Part shown: one piece after another, positions 44,901 through 53,369 of the stretch
How positions within the stretch are numbered: position 1 is the first letter of the stretch
Layout of the letters: each line of letters opens with the position of its first letter
From: JAXHUM01 sp034189325
GTDB lineage: Bacteria > Desulfobacterota > DSM-4660 > Desulfatiglandales > Desulfatiglandaceae
Reading direction: 5' to 3'
Length of the DNA: 53,369 nucleotides
Assembly: GCA_034189325.1 (NCBI GenBank)
Contig: JAXHUM010000084.1
Coordinates: 1-53,369, forward strand
Position numbers and translations under genes: made by a program
Notes under the pieces: generated by a model
Database searches by the model: none
Told to the model about the DNA's origin: nothing
The model's input: the letters and a program-made list of their open reading frames with translations, nothing else

Positions 44901-45545
44901 TTAGATATCTTCCACTGTCGGATCAATCTCTGTTCGCGAGTTCAGGGCCTGGAGGACCTCCTCTCGATTATCCTTTGTTGATTGTGAGATACAATAAAAA
45001 TAGAGGGATATGGCGGCAAAGGGTTTCGGAAGATAGGTCTTGTTCCATGAATTGGGGAAGTCCCACTTGCGGCGGCAATGGACAAGGCATTGATAAATGG
45101 GCAACCCCGACTTATAGGCGATCAAATGGATCCCCGGCTTTGCCTTATGACGAGGACCATTTGGGCCGTCAATAGCAAAGCTGACATAGTAATGATCCTT
45201 TTTCAGTTCTTTGAGCATAGAGACAAGTGCCCGTGTGCCCCCTCGAGTGCTGGACCCCCGTATGATATGGAAGCCCATAGACTTCAAGGCCGTAGCCATG
45301 ATCGTCCCATCTCTTGACTCACTGGCAAAGGTCAGTACCTTTGAATGTCTGCAAAAACCTATCAGGGCCAGTTCATCGCCGTGCCAATGGGCAAAGATAG
45401 AGGAGCGGTCCGGGTTTTTCAGACGGAAATCCACTGGAGGGGCACTATCGAGAAAATGCAGCCTGTACCTCCAGGTTGCGCTGAGCAGGGTATAGACAGC
45501 GCCGGCAGCAGCGCCTAGAATTTTCTCCTTTAAGAATTTCGGCAC
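44901..45545 (-). CDS. DUF374 lysophospholipid acyltransferase-like protein
   Basis: A 214-residue protein of the DUF374 family, distant relatives of LpxL/PlsC acyltransferases thought to act on lipids at the inner membrane. FAHWHGDELALIGF carries the His-x-x-x-Glu/Asp form of the catalytic motif; SESRDGTIMATALKSMGFHIIRGSSTRGG and FAIDGPNGPRHKAKPG are family signatures. One hydrophobic N-terminal helix. It is divergent from the lipid-kinase-like gene to its right, an arrangement that suggests an envelope-lipid theme. Confidence 0.85.
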   Translation of the reverse strand: MPKFLKEKILGAAAGAVYTLLSATWRYRLHFLDSAPPVDFRLKNPDRSSIFAHWHGDELALIGFCRHSKVLTFASESRDGTIMATALKSMGFHIIRGSSTRGGTRALVSMLKELKKDHYYVSFAIDGPNGPRHKAKPGIHLIAYKSGLPIYQCLVHCRRKWDFPNSWNKTYLPKPFAAISLYFYCISQSTKDNREEVLQALNSRTEIDPTVEDI

Positions 45546-45700
45546 GGTTGTTAGTCTATTCTCATGATAGGTTGTGATTGGATTCCTGTTTTCCTATTCC
45601 TTGATTTTACAACAAATAGCGCCTCATAACCATGAAAAACAGTATTGGCTAGATTTGCCGAGTGTTCTGTTAGTATCTTGAAAGCGATTCCACAGAGAGC

Positions 45701-46642
45701 ATGGGCTTGATCGGGCATTCCAAGAAGATTTCCTTTATTGTCAATCCTCATTCGGCCAATGGACGAACAGGTAAAAAATGGCCTGAAATAAGGAAAAAGG
45801 CTGCAAATCGACTGGGGCCGTTCAACATCCGGATGACCAGTGGACCCGGGGATGCGACTGATATGGCAAGGCAGTGCCTTAGAGAGGGCTCGAAAATAGT
45901 GGTATCCGTTGGCGGGGATGGTACCCTTAATGAAGTGATCAACGGGCTTGGGAACCAAAAGGGGGCCATTGACCCTGGAGTCAGCTTGGGGATTGTTCCC
46001 TCGGGCACGGGTTGTGATTTTTCCAGGTCCCTGGATATTCCCCATGAACTCGATGCCGCCCTGGAGCTTATTGCCCGTACCAGCCGCCGGCGCATAGACC
46101 TCGGAAGACTCACCTACGAGACCGCCGACGGTCTTTCATCATGTCGCTATTTTGTCAATATCGTGAGTTTTGGCCTAGGTGGAGAGGTGGACAGGCGTGT
46201 AAATGGATCAACAAAAGTGTTTGGAGGCTTTCTCTCCTTTGTGTGGGCCACTTTTATCTCTCTGCTAAGCTATAAAAAGAAAAATATAGATCTGAGCATT
46301 GACCACGATTTCCACGAGAATGTCACGGTATGGAATGTGGTTGTTGCCAACGGTAATTACCATGGAGGTGGTATGTTCATCGCTCCGGGAGCTGATACGA
46401 GCGACGGACTGTTCCAGGTGACGGTCATCGGCGACCTCAAGATCCATGAGGTCTTTAGGAACCTTCCAAAGCTCTATAACGGAAGGATATACGATCACGA
46501 CAGAATAACAGAGTACAGCGGGCGAGAGATACGGGCCAACTCTTCAGAGGAAGTCCTCATCGATATGGACGGAGAACAACCAGGGAGACTGCCCCTTTAT
46601 ATTGAGATGATACCCTCCGCCGTTAATCTCATCTGCACGTGA
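45701..46642 (+). CDS. Diacylglycerol/sphingosine kinase family lipid kinase
   Basis: A 313-residue lipid kinase-like protein of the DagK/YegS type. IVNPHSANGRTGKKWPEI is the N-terminal nucleotide-binding part, SVGGDGTLNEVINGL (residues 71-78 hold GGDGTLNE) is the catalytic loop, and LGIVPSGTGCDFSRSL the following conserved block, where GTGCDF replaces the usual GTANDF. It likely phosphorylates a lipid hydroxyl with ATP at the membrane. Start ATG 45701 has GAGAG close by. It faces the DUF374 gene across a 155-bp divergent gap. Confidence 0.88.
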   Translation: MGLIGHSKKISFIVNPHSANGRTGKKWPEIRKKAANRLGPFNIRMTSGPGDATDMARQCLREGSKIVVSVGGDGTLNEVINGLGNQKGAIDPGVSLGIVPSGTGCDFSRSLDIPHELDAALELIARTSRRRIDLGRLTYETADGLSSCRYFVNIVSFGLGGEVDRRVNGSTKVFGGFLSFVWATFISLLSYKKKNIDLSIDHDFHENVTVWNVVVANGNYHGGGMFIAPGADTSDGLFQVTVIGDLKIHEVFRNLPKLYNGRIYDHDRITEYSGREIRANSSEEVLIDMDGEQPGRLPLYIEMIPSAVNLICT

Positions 46643-46860
46643 TCTCTCAAACATAGGGATTATCAATGGGAGATTCACATTGGGCGCTCTTTATTGATCG
46701 TGATGATGGCGCTATTCATCCTGCAATTGGTTCCTCCTTGACACACTCCTGTAATTTCCCTATGCTCCCTTTCTGAAATAGCGGACTGCTCTTGTCAGTC
46801 CCTGATGAACAACAAGATTCGCGGTCTGTGCATTCAGAGGCCAAAAAGATTAAATCAGCC

Positions 46861-47715
46861 ATGAAATCTAGAGAACTCAAAGTCGAAGAGTACCACATAA
46901 CAGAAGAACCCTTTTACCTTCCCCTCAAGGATGAAGTCGATCTCTTTCAAGCTGCTTTTCGATCGAAAATCCCCGTACTCCTTAAAGGACCAACCGGAAC
47001 AGGAAAGACCAGGTTTGTCGAATATATGACGTATATCATGAGCCGGGAAATGGGCTTATCAGATAAAGAGGAAGGAAAGTCCCTTCCTCTTATAACTGTT
47101 GCTTGCCATGAGGATCTTACTTCTACGGATCTTGTTGGAAAGTTTCTCTTAAAGGGCGATGAAACGGTCTGGGTCGACGGGCCGCTGACCAAGGCAGTCA
47201 AGGCCGGGGCCATATGTTATCTTGATGAAATTGTGGAAGCCAGAAAGGACACTACCGTCATTATACATCCCCTTACAGATCACCGGAGAATCCTGCCGAT
47301 AGATAAGACCGGAAATATCGTTGAGGCCCATGAAAATTTTTTGCTGGTTATATCTTATAATCCAGGCTACCAGAGCACAATGAAGGATCTGAAACAGAGC
47401 ACGAGACAGCGCTTTGTGGCCATTGATTTTCAATATCCTTCCAGGCAACAGGAAACCCAGATCATCCAACATGAGAGTTCAGTTGGCGAAGAGATTGCAT
47501 ATGAACTTTCCAAGGTCGGAGAGAAGGTAAGAAACCTGAAAGGTCATACATTAACAGAAGGGGCAAGTACCCGCCTCTTGATCTATGCGGGAAGACTCAT
47601 TAAGGAGGGGATACCTGCCAGGAGGGCTTGTGAAATCGCCATCAGTGCTTCGCTCTCCGACGAAAGTGAGGTCCAAAGGGCCATTTCAGAAGTCATATAC
47701 GCAATTTTTCCTTAG
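46861..47715 (+). CDS. MoxR-type AAA+ ATPase, CbbQ/NorQ-like
   Basis: A MoxR/CbbQ-group AAA+ ATPase. VLLKGPTGTGKTRFVEYM (Walker A residues 43-50) and ICYLDEIVEAR (Walker B with sensor) are clear, with ISYNPGYQ for sensor 1 and QSTRQRFVAIDFQYP for the Arg finger region; the C-terminus fits the CbbQ domain. Homologues work with a VWA protein to remodel Rubisco or nitric oxide reductase. Starts at 46861 or at TTG 46792 are both possible; the shorter begins near the typical EEYHITEEPFYLPL. The VWA partner follows 52 nt downstream. Confidence 0.87.
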   Translation: MKSRELKVEEYHITEEPFYLPLKDEVDLFQAAFRSKIPVLLKGPTGTGKTRFVEYMTYIMSREMGLSDKEEGKSLPLITVACHEDLTSTDLVGKFLLKGDETVWVDGPLTKAVKAGAICYLDEIVEARKDTTVIIHPLTDHRRILPIDKTGNIVEAHENFLLVISYNPGYQSTMKDLKQSTRQRFVAIDFQYPSRQQETQIIQHESSVGEEIAYELSKVGEKVRNLKGHTLTEGASTRLLIYAGRLIKEGIPARRACEIAISASLSDESEVQRAISEVIYAIFP

Positions 47716-47767
47716 AAAAGGGCCCCGCCGACATTCAAGATCGATTTGACGGGCTGGTTTAGCAGGC

Positions 47768-50700
47768 ATGAGAACTCTGCCGGATGATTACAGGGAAGAT
47801 AAACCCTATCAAGAAATTCATTGGTCAAGACATTTATCTCACCATGAGATCTTGACGATTGCTGAAACTCTCGGGGATTTCTCACCTGTGATCGTCTCTG
47901 TTTTCCGGGAAGTCCTAAGATCCGTCCTTCCTTTCCTCACCAGAAAAGAATTCGACCAATGGGTGCTCCTCGGCAAGACAGTTTACAATGGAACTCCAGC
48001 CGGGGTTGAGCTCTGCACAAACTATCTTCAGTCAAGCCCGAAGCTCATATCAACAGGGTCATTCTATCACCTAAAGGGATGGGTGGAGCAGGGCCTGGAG
48101 TTGGCAAAGCGATCTTCCCTTACCGCGCTCCTCTATTTTCAAATAACACCGACGTTTCTGGAGCGTGGGGAGATTTTTCATCTCAGACCTTGGGGGGATA
48201 CGGCCCTACAGATCCTGAGCATGGGGGACAAAAAAGGAGAGGCTGCCGTCTCTTTTCTCAAAGGAAGCGCCGACCTGTTACAGTTCGTACCTTTCAGACA
48301 ACTAAAGGACTGGATAGCAGCAGGGATTGATATGGTGAAGCAGTCACCAGGCCTTGCATCCCTCTATTTTGCCTTGAAACCCAAAGGGTTGGACCTCCTT
48401 TATGCAACTGAAATACTCAGGATATTTCAACTCTGCTTCCTGATATCCAAGACCCATCCTGAGAAGGCCCTAGAACTATACGAGAATTCTCCTCAAACCA
48501 TTCTCGACTTGAGTCCCACCGTTCGTGGCATGGCTATGGATGCTGCGAAGAAGATCTCTTCCGACAAACCGGAAGGCATGGTTCGGACCCTGGAGGGGAT
48601 CGCAGCCAACCTTGCGCTCCTCACCTATCCCGACCAAGAGAGCGTCTTGGAAAATGAGATCCCCATCGGGGAAATCTCTATCAAAGCATCCAAGGCTTAT
48701 CTGAATCACGTCGGCATCCTTTTCGAAACGATCCCGGAAACATTTCTCCCCCATTGGGTGGACAAAGGGCTCTCCATTCTTAAGAGGGATGAACAAAGGG
48801 GAATCAATTATTTCTCCTTAAATTCAAAAACGTGCCGAAAGGAACTCTCTCAATTGAAAGAGGCGATTCTGCTGGAGGATCATCAGCACCTCCTGACTCT
48901 CTATGCTCATGCCCTGTCAGGAGAAGAGTTGCGTCTTAAAAGCACAAAGGAACTGGACCCTGATGAAAGCTCTCCTCTTAGAGACTACCCCTCCTGTGAC
49001 GGGCACACCATATTTCTCCCACCGTTTGCTGCTGGGGAAGAAGAGCGTGAGGAGAATTTCCGCAATTACAAGATAGCGGTAGCCCATCAGGCCGGCTGCG
49101 TGGAATTCGGTTCGTTTGAATCGGGCTTCCCCATTATATTGTCCATTCTCCACTCCTTTCCAATAAGGGCACTAGCCAAAGACATCTTCTTTATCCTCGA
49201 AGATGGCAGGATAGATCGAAAGCTCACACAAGAATATAGGGGCCTGAAACAGGAGATGGATCTGGTCCTTTCGAGGGCCATGAAAAGACGCCCACCCCTT
49301 TGTGAACTCCCGATCCAAGAGGCCCTTGTAGAGGTTTTATTGAGGTTCACCCTCGACTGCCTGGATGAAGGAGAGGTTCCCCCAGATATTACTGAGCATC
49401 TGTTTTTCATCAAGGAAAACCTGAAGGGTTTTTATGAAGAGGCCCGAGGCATTTGGGACTGTTATAATAAAACGCTCATTCTTTACGATTATTTGAGCCG
49501 ACTGCCGACCAGCAGTTCTTATCTCCCCTCCATTCCCCTCTACTATAGGGGGAGGCTCGACCCGGAGCTCTTTCCCGATCCGGGACCATGGCAATGCCCT
49601 CCTGATGAGATACTGGGTGATAGGCATAAGGAAGGGCAGGCGGTGTCCATCTCAATGGAAGACCTGGAAAGGATTTTGGATCGGCTCAAAGATTCAAAGG
49701 ACCTGGAGTTCATTCAGGGAGAAGAACTCTCTTCCCAAGGTCTCTCTATCACGGATACTGAAGGTGTCACGACAAAGAGCAGTGAAGATGATCGGTGTGA
49801 ATATGAACAGAGGAATCAAACTTTTTTCCTTCCTGCCACCCATGGAAAGACCGGTCAGGAAGGCCCATTCTATTACGATGAGTGGGATTATAGGACAAGG
49901 ACCTATCGTCGTAAATGGTGCTGCCTTCGAGAAAGGGTGATCGAACCTCTGGAATCGGGATTGGTGGATGAGATCTACAAAGATCACATGGACCTTATTC
50001 AGAAGGTAAAGAGACAATTCCAGCGAATACGTCCCGAGGTCCTCGAAATCGTTCGAAGCGTGGAATGGGGGGATGAGATCGACTTCCCCGCGATGATCCG
50101 CAGTGTTGTAGAGAAGAAGGCCGGCTCCATCCCTTCAGAGAAGGTTTTTACCCGACGGGAGAAAAAGACAAGAAGGATATCAACGCTTTTCCTTATGGAC
50201 ATGAGCGCTTCAACAGACGAATTGATTCCGAATGAGCAGGGAAAAAAAGGAAAAGACAAGAAGGTTATCGATATTGAGATAGAGAGCCTCGTGGTTATGA
50301 TGGAGGCCCTTGAGGCCCTCGCCGATGAATATGCTATCTTTGGATTTTCCGGTTATGGAAGGGAACACGTCGATTTTTACAGGATAAAGGATTTTTCTGA
50401 CAATTACTCGGAATCGCTTAAAAGACGCATCAGCAATATCCGCCCCAAACAGGGCACGCGCATGGGCCCTGTAATCCGTCACGCCATTGAAAAATTGCGT
50501 TCTATGGAATCGGATCAGCGCCTCCTTCTCCTCCTCAGCGATGGGTTTCCTCAAGATCATGGTTATGGAGAAGACAGACGTTCAAATGAATACGCTCTTC
50601 ACGATACCATGATGGCCCTGCTGGAAGCAAAAAAGGAAGGGATCCAACCATTTTGTATTACGATGGATCAAGGTGGGCACGATTACCTGAGAAAAATGTG

Positions 50701-50788
50701 TGACCCGAGAAGCTATCTTGTCATCCAGGATATCTACTCTCTTCCCGAGAAATTGCCGAATATTGTTGAATCGTTGATGTCTTGGTGA
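47768..50788 (+). CDS. VWA-domain partner protein, CbbO/NorD-like
   Basis: A 1006-residue protein with a C-terminal von Willebrand A domain and a complete MIDAS: DMSAST at 811-816, Thr897 in KQGTRMG and Asp925 in LSDGFPQDHGYG. The remaining 800 residues are helical repeat-like, with recurring segments of the form LxxWxxxGLxLxKxSxxxALxYF, for example around residues 105-200. CbbO and NorD are usually 600-800 residues, so the N-terminal part is enlarged. It pairs with the upstream MoxR-type ATPase; no Rubisco or nitric oxide reductase genes are in the window, so its client is unknown. Confidence 0.85.
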   Translation: MRTLPDDYREDKPYQEIHWSRHLSHHEILTIAETLGDFSPVIVSVFREVLRSVLPFLTRKEFDQWVLLGKTVYNGTPAGVELCTNYLQSSPKLISTGSFYHLKGWVEQGLELAKRSSLTALLYFQITPTFLERGEIFHLRPWGDTALQILSMGDKKGEAAVSFLKGSADLLQFVPFRQLKDWIAAGIDMVKQSPGLASLYFALKPKGLDLLYATEILRIFQLCFLISKTHPEKALELYENSPQTILDLSPTVRGMAMDAAKKISSDKPEGMVRTLEGIAANLALLTYPDQESVLENEIPIGEISIKASKAYLNHVGILFETIPETFLPHWVDKGLSILKRDEQRGINYFSLNSKTCRKELSQLKEAILLEDHQHLLTLYAHALSGEELRLKSTKELDPDESSPLRDYPSCDGHTIFLPPFAAGEEEREENFRNYKIAVAHQAGCVEFGSFESGFPIILSILHSFPIRALAKDIFFILEDGRIDRKLTQEYRGLKQEMDLVLSRAMKRRPPLCELPIQEALVEVLLRFTLDCLDEGEVPPDITEHLFFIKENLKGFYEEARGIWDCYNKTLILYDYLSRLPTSSSYLPSIPLYYRGRLDPELFPDPGPWQCPPDEILGDRHKEGQAVSISMEDLERILDRLKDSKDLEFIQGEELSSQGLSITDTEGVTTKSSEDDRCEYEQRNQTFFLPATHGKTGQEGPFYYDEWDYRTRTYRRKWCCLRERVIEPLESGLVDEIYKDHMDLIQKVKRQFQRIRPEVLEIVRSVEWGDEIDFPAMIRSVVEKKAGSIPSEKVFTRREKKTRRISTLFLMDMSASTDELIPNEQGKKGKDKKVIDIEIESLVVMMEALEALADEYAIFGFSGYGREHVDFYRIKDFSDNYSESLKRRISNIRPKQGTRMGPVIRHAIEKLRSMESDQRLLLLLSDGFPQDHGYGEDRRSNEYALHDTMMALLEAKKEGIQPFCITMDQGGHDYLRKMCDPRSYLVIQDIYSLPEKLPNIVESLMSW

Positions 50789-50830
50789 GACAAGAATTTG
50801 CCAAAGGATTTTTCAGAAACACTCGGCGGA

Positions 50831-51544
50831 CTATACGTAGAAAACGCCCGACTCGATCACCTGGGGGTCTTCCTCTTCAATCACCCGGACAATATCGCGG
50901 TAGAGCCTTTTCTTCAATTCGAGGATGGTGGATCGTTTCTTTTTCAGCCCCTTGGCAAAGCCGAGGGCCTCGCCCATCAAATCATCACGGTGGCAGGCCT
51001 TTGAAACAATACGGCGTTCCCGGCACTCCTCAGCAGTGAGGCGAGATCCGGTATACTGCAACTCTTCGAAGAGATTCATGGGTATGGCCTTTGTTATGAT
51101 GGCCAGCATCCCAGGGAGAAAAGGAATGCCGAGATCCACTTCGGGGAAACAGAAGAAGCCTCTGTCCGAGCGCATGTATCGGAAATCGAAGGCGCAACAT
51201 AGGATGGCACCGCCGGCAAAAGCGTGGCCGGAGATGGCGGCAACAGTGGGCATGGGATAGAGAAGGATCCGTTTGAACAGCCTCATCATGGTGTTGAAGA
51301 ATGCCGTTGTCTCTGCTGTATCCCCCTTTTCGATGAAAGGAACCAGCCAGTCCAGATCGATCCCATTGCAGAAGATTTTCTCGTGGGAGGAAGTCACCAC
51401 AAGGGCGTTGGCCTCTGTTTCTGTTTCGATCTCTTCCAGAACGTCCAGAAAACGCTCCAGAAAGGGCATGTTGAAGCGGTTCTCTCCGTCATCCAAGCTC
51501 ACCACCGCCACATCTTCATCCAATGAATAATCGATAAGTGCCAT
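50831..51544 (-). CDS. Enoyl-CoA hydratase/isomerase family protein, isomerase-like
   Basis: A 237-residue crotonase-fold protein acting on CoA esters. VVTSSHEKIFCNGIDLDWL and SGHAFAGGAILCCAFDFRYM are the oxyanion-hole regions, and FFCFPEVDLGIPFLPG holds one catalytic Glu. The other catalytic Glu of hydratases (GGCEL) is replaced here (GGAIL), as in delta3-delta2-enoyl-CoA isomerases, so isomerase is favoured over hydratase. AAGGAGAT precedes the ATG at 51544; an upstream in-frame ATG at 51616 would add 24 non-family residues. Confidence 0.88.
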   Translation of the reverse strand: MALIDYSLDEDVAVVSLDDGENRFNMPFLERFLDVLEEIETETEANALVVTSSHEKIFCNGIDLDWLVPFIEKGDTAETTAFFNTMMRLFKRILLYPMPTVAAISGHAFAGGAILCCAFDFRYMRSDRGFFCFPEVDLGIPFLPGMLAIITKAIPMNLFEELQYTGSRLTAEECRERRIVSKACHRDDLMGEALGFAKGLKKKRSTILELKKRLYRDIVRVIEEEDPQVIESGVFYV

Positions 51545-51709
51545 ATCTCCTTCTCCTTCCATATTAATATGAGCCCTGGCCCCGGACATCGTACCCGAAG
51601 GTGACTTATGTAACACACTCCCAAAAATTGAGCAAGGCCCGGGGATTTAGTCTCACAGAAAAAGATTCCTGCCTGGATTGTCTGTCAAGGGGAAGTGGGA
51701 AGGAAGCGT

Positions 51710-52900
51710 TCAGGAAAAACGGATAACACGGGTTCGGATGACTCCATGATGATTTCCGATCTCCTCAATTACGCTTGTGGGGATCTCATCTGCAATGTCG
51801 ATTATGTTGTAACCGACAGTACCGTTGCTCTCATTAAGATAACTGGCGATGTTGATCCCATGAGAACCTATGGTATGTGATGCGAAGCCGATCATATCCG
51901 GTATATCACGATTAATCATGATAAAACGAGTATGAACAGTGTCTTGCGGTATGGATTCCGCAGTGGGGAAATTGACGCTGTTGGTAATGATTCCATACTC
52001 GAGGTAGGCCTTGAGTTGTTTAGCAGCCATTGAGGCGCATTGTTCCTCGGATTCTTCAGTGCTTGCGCCAAGGTGTGGAGAAGTGATCACTTTGGGATGA
52101 CGCAGGAGGGCATCTGAGGGGAAGTCAGTGAGATAACTGCTGAGATGACCCCTGTTCAAAGCGTCTATCACTGCCTGCTCATCGATAATAGGTCCGCGGG
52201 CATAATTGACAAGAATCGCTCCTAATGGCAGATGTCTGATAAACTGCTCATTGACAAGGCCTTTGTTCTTCTCATTAAACGGCATGTGAAGAGTCAGGAT
52301 ATTGGAATGGTGCACAACATCACCTATGGAGCGGGCCAGAATCACTTCCGGAGAGAGTCCATGAATATTTTCGAATGCCGGAAGGGGATCAAAACCGATG
52401 ACGCGCATCCGACGGAGGATACCGCCGTTGGCAACCTTCATGCCGATCTTGCCGAGCCCCAGCACTCCCAGAGTCTTCCCAGCCAGTTCAAATCCCCGGA
52501 ATTGGACCTTTCTCTTTTCGACTTGCTCTGATATTTCTGTGTCTGAATGCCCGATGAGATCACGGCAAAAGGCAAAGGCCTCATGGATATTTCGGGCGGC
52601 GATCCCCAACATTGTGAATACCAATTCCGCAACAGCATTGGCATTGGCCCCAGGCGTATTGAATACGCAGATGCCTCGTTCCGTTGCGCTTTCTACGGTA
52701 ATGTTGTTGACGCCTGCCCCGGCCCTCGCCACAGCGAGAAGGCTGGGATAATCGTCCGTATCCACAAGGGCACTTCGGGCAATGATCGCCTCGGGGTCTT
52801 TTTCGCCGGGATCAATGAGATACTTGTCGTCAAAGAGATCCAGACCCTTCTTCGCGATTCTATTGAGTGCTTTTACGCGAAATCTCTCGAGTGCGGACAT
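51710..52900 (-). CDS. serA: D-3-phosphoglycerate dehydrogenase, short type with ACT domain
   Basis: Oxidises 3-phosphoglycerate, the first step of serine synthesis. 396 residues: a Rossmann domain with GLGKIGMKVANG (148-153), catalytic Arg235 in NYARGPIID and His276 in TSPHLGAST, and a C-terminal ACT domain (about 325-396) for serine feedback. The acidic partner of the catalytic His, a Glu in most members, appears as Asp263 in DFPSDALL. No intervening ASB domain, unlike the longer form. It has no serB or serC neighbour here. Confidence 0.93.
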   Translation of the reverse strand: MSALERFRVKALNRIAKKGLDLFDDKYLIDPGEKDPEAIIARSALVDTDDYPSLLAVARAGAGVNNITVESATERGICVFNTPGANANAVAELVFTMLGIAARNIHEAFAFCRDLIGHSDTEISEQVEKRKVQFRGFELAGKTLGVLGLGKIGMKVANGGILRRMRVIGFDPLPAFENIHGLSPEVILARSIGDVVHHSNILTLHMPFNEKNKGLVNEQFIRHLPLGAILVNYARGPIIDEQAVIDALNRGHLSSYLTDFPSDALLRHPKVITSPHLGASTEESEEQCASMAAKQLKAYLEYGIITNSVNFPTAESIPQDTVHTRFIMINRDIPDMIGFASHTIGSHGINIASYLNESNGTVGYNIIDIADEIPTSVIEEIGNHHGVIRTRVIRFS

Positions 52901-53200
52901 GCCTCATGTTTCCAGAGTGAGCGTCATGGCTATTGGAGCCTCTATAAAGCCTGACGGTTTCTTTTTGATATGACTATAGGCTTCAAATATATTCGTAGTG
53001 AGGGATTCTCTGCTGTTTCCTCAATGTCGTAGCATTGATAAGATGATAACAATTTGGTTTTTCAAGGATAAAGTGTAGGGGGCATAAGCCTTGTGTGTCA
53101 AGACAAAACGTAACGCCAAATATTGCGGATGAAGTTATTCCGGAAAGATAAATATGGCAAAGGAGTTATCTGAAACAGCGAAAGTTGAAAGACTCTTGGG
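52901..53200. other. Intergenic region between serA and tRNA-Leu
   Basis: About 300 bp upstream of serA (minus strand). No gene or convincing promoter was identified. GGAAAC and GAGG close to the serA ATG are the only ribosome-site candidates. Confidence 0.4.
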
Positions 53201-53240
53201 GAAAGAAAGAGGGATTGGCCCCCTGATGAGCCAACCCCTC
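53201..53240 (-). terminator. Intrinsic terminator downstream of tRNA-Leu
   Basis: On the minus strand GAGGGGTTGG pairs with CCAATCCCTC (9 of 10 Watson-Crick, one G-U), with a 12-nt loop, followed by TTTCTTT. It begins 10 nt after the tRNA 3' end. Confidence 0.75.
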
Positions 53241-53250
53241 GGAACTGCTG

Positions 53251-53337
53251 TGGTGCCGAAGGCGAGACTCGAACTCGCACATCCATACGGACACTAGACC
53301 CTGAACCTAGCGCGTCTACCAGTTCCGCCACTTCGGC
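53251..53337 (-). tRNA. tRNA-Leu (anticodon CAG)
   Basis: An 87-nt class II tRNA on the minus strand. The acceptor arms GCCGAAG and CTTCGGC pair fully, followed by A and an encoded CCA. The anticodon arm CTAGG-TTCAGGG-TCTAG gives anticodon CAG, reading the leucine codon CUG. The long variable arm expected of tRNA-Leu (GTGTCCGTATGGATG region) and a T-arm with GCGAG-TTCGAGT-CTCGC are present. Confidence 0.95.
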
Positions 53338-53369
53338 ATTGAAATAGGGTTGAAATACGTAAGCGATAA

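Noticed and set aside
46861..50788. Naming the ATPase-VWA pair cbbQ-cbbO or norQ-norD
   Set aside because: No Rubisco or nitric oxide reductase genes are present, so the names would claim a role the sequence does not show.
53098..53331. A 77-codon minus-strand frame at the right end
   Set aside because: Its first 27 codons read through tRNA-Leu and the next part through its terminator; it is a shadow of the RNA gene.

Overview
The window looks like chromosomal DNA of a strictly anaerobic, Gram-negative bacterium of the Desulfobacterota (former Deltaproteobacteria) type. This is inferred from gene content: a glycyl radical enzyme and a 2-hydroxyacyl-CoA dehydratase-type FeS enzyme (both oxygen-sensitive), citramalate-dependent isoleucine synthesis, acyl-CoA metabolism with Liv-type transporters, two EF-G paralogues, and strong AGGAGG ribosome sites. 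No rRNA, CRISPR array, prophage or intact insertion sequence was found. One tRNA lies at the right end.

Layout. 1-6.7 kb is mixed: a truncated secreted protein (minus strand), a decayed REP-type/IS200-like transposase, a cupin and a GNAT gene ending in an attC-like palindrome, then minus-strand queE-queC (preQ0 synthesis), a second GNAT, a DUF1772 membrane protein and an NmrA-type protein. 6.7-7.8 kb is nearly empty. 7.8-10.4 kb holds a divergent EF-G-like GTPase followed by a MogA/MoaB protein.

11.0-24.0 kb is a plus-strand uptake and activation island: two tandem LivH-LivM-binding-protein modules, an acyl-CoA ligase, one LivG-LivF ATPase pair, and a BcrC/BcrB-like 2-hydroxyacyl-CoA dehydratase pair. 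A minus-strand SDR, an EF-G with an overlapping KaiC-like ATPase, and a glycyl radical enzyme closed by a strong terminator follow (24.1-30.4 kb). The likely theme is import of a carboxylic or aromatic acid, CoA activation and radical chemistry. The substrate cannot be read from sequence, and neither radical enzyme has its activator in the window.

30.5-32.2 kb carries a PlsC acyltransferase and an unknown exported protein. 32.2-44.0 kb is a branched-chain amino acid operon: promoter, leader peptide rich in Ile/Val/Leu, attenuator, then cimA-leuA-leuC-leuD-ilvD-ilvB-ilvN-ilvC-leuB. It covers every step from pyruvate to the keto acids of Ile, Val and Leu except the final transaminase. The leader region has a perfect 10-bp antiterminator competing with a perfect 14-bp terminator, so classical ribosome-mediated attenuation is very likely. 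A second, more speculative leader ORF sits directly before leuC.

44.0-53.4 kb: a nitrilase-family amidase, a DUF374 acyltransferase, a lipid-kinase-like protein, an orphan CbbQ/CbbO-like ATPase-VWA pair with no Rubisco or NO reductase nearby, an enoyl-CoA isomerase-like protein, a short-type phosphoglycerate dehydrogenase, and tRNA-Leu(CAG) with its own terminator.
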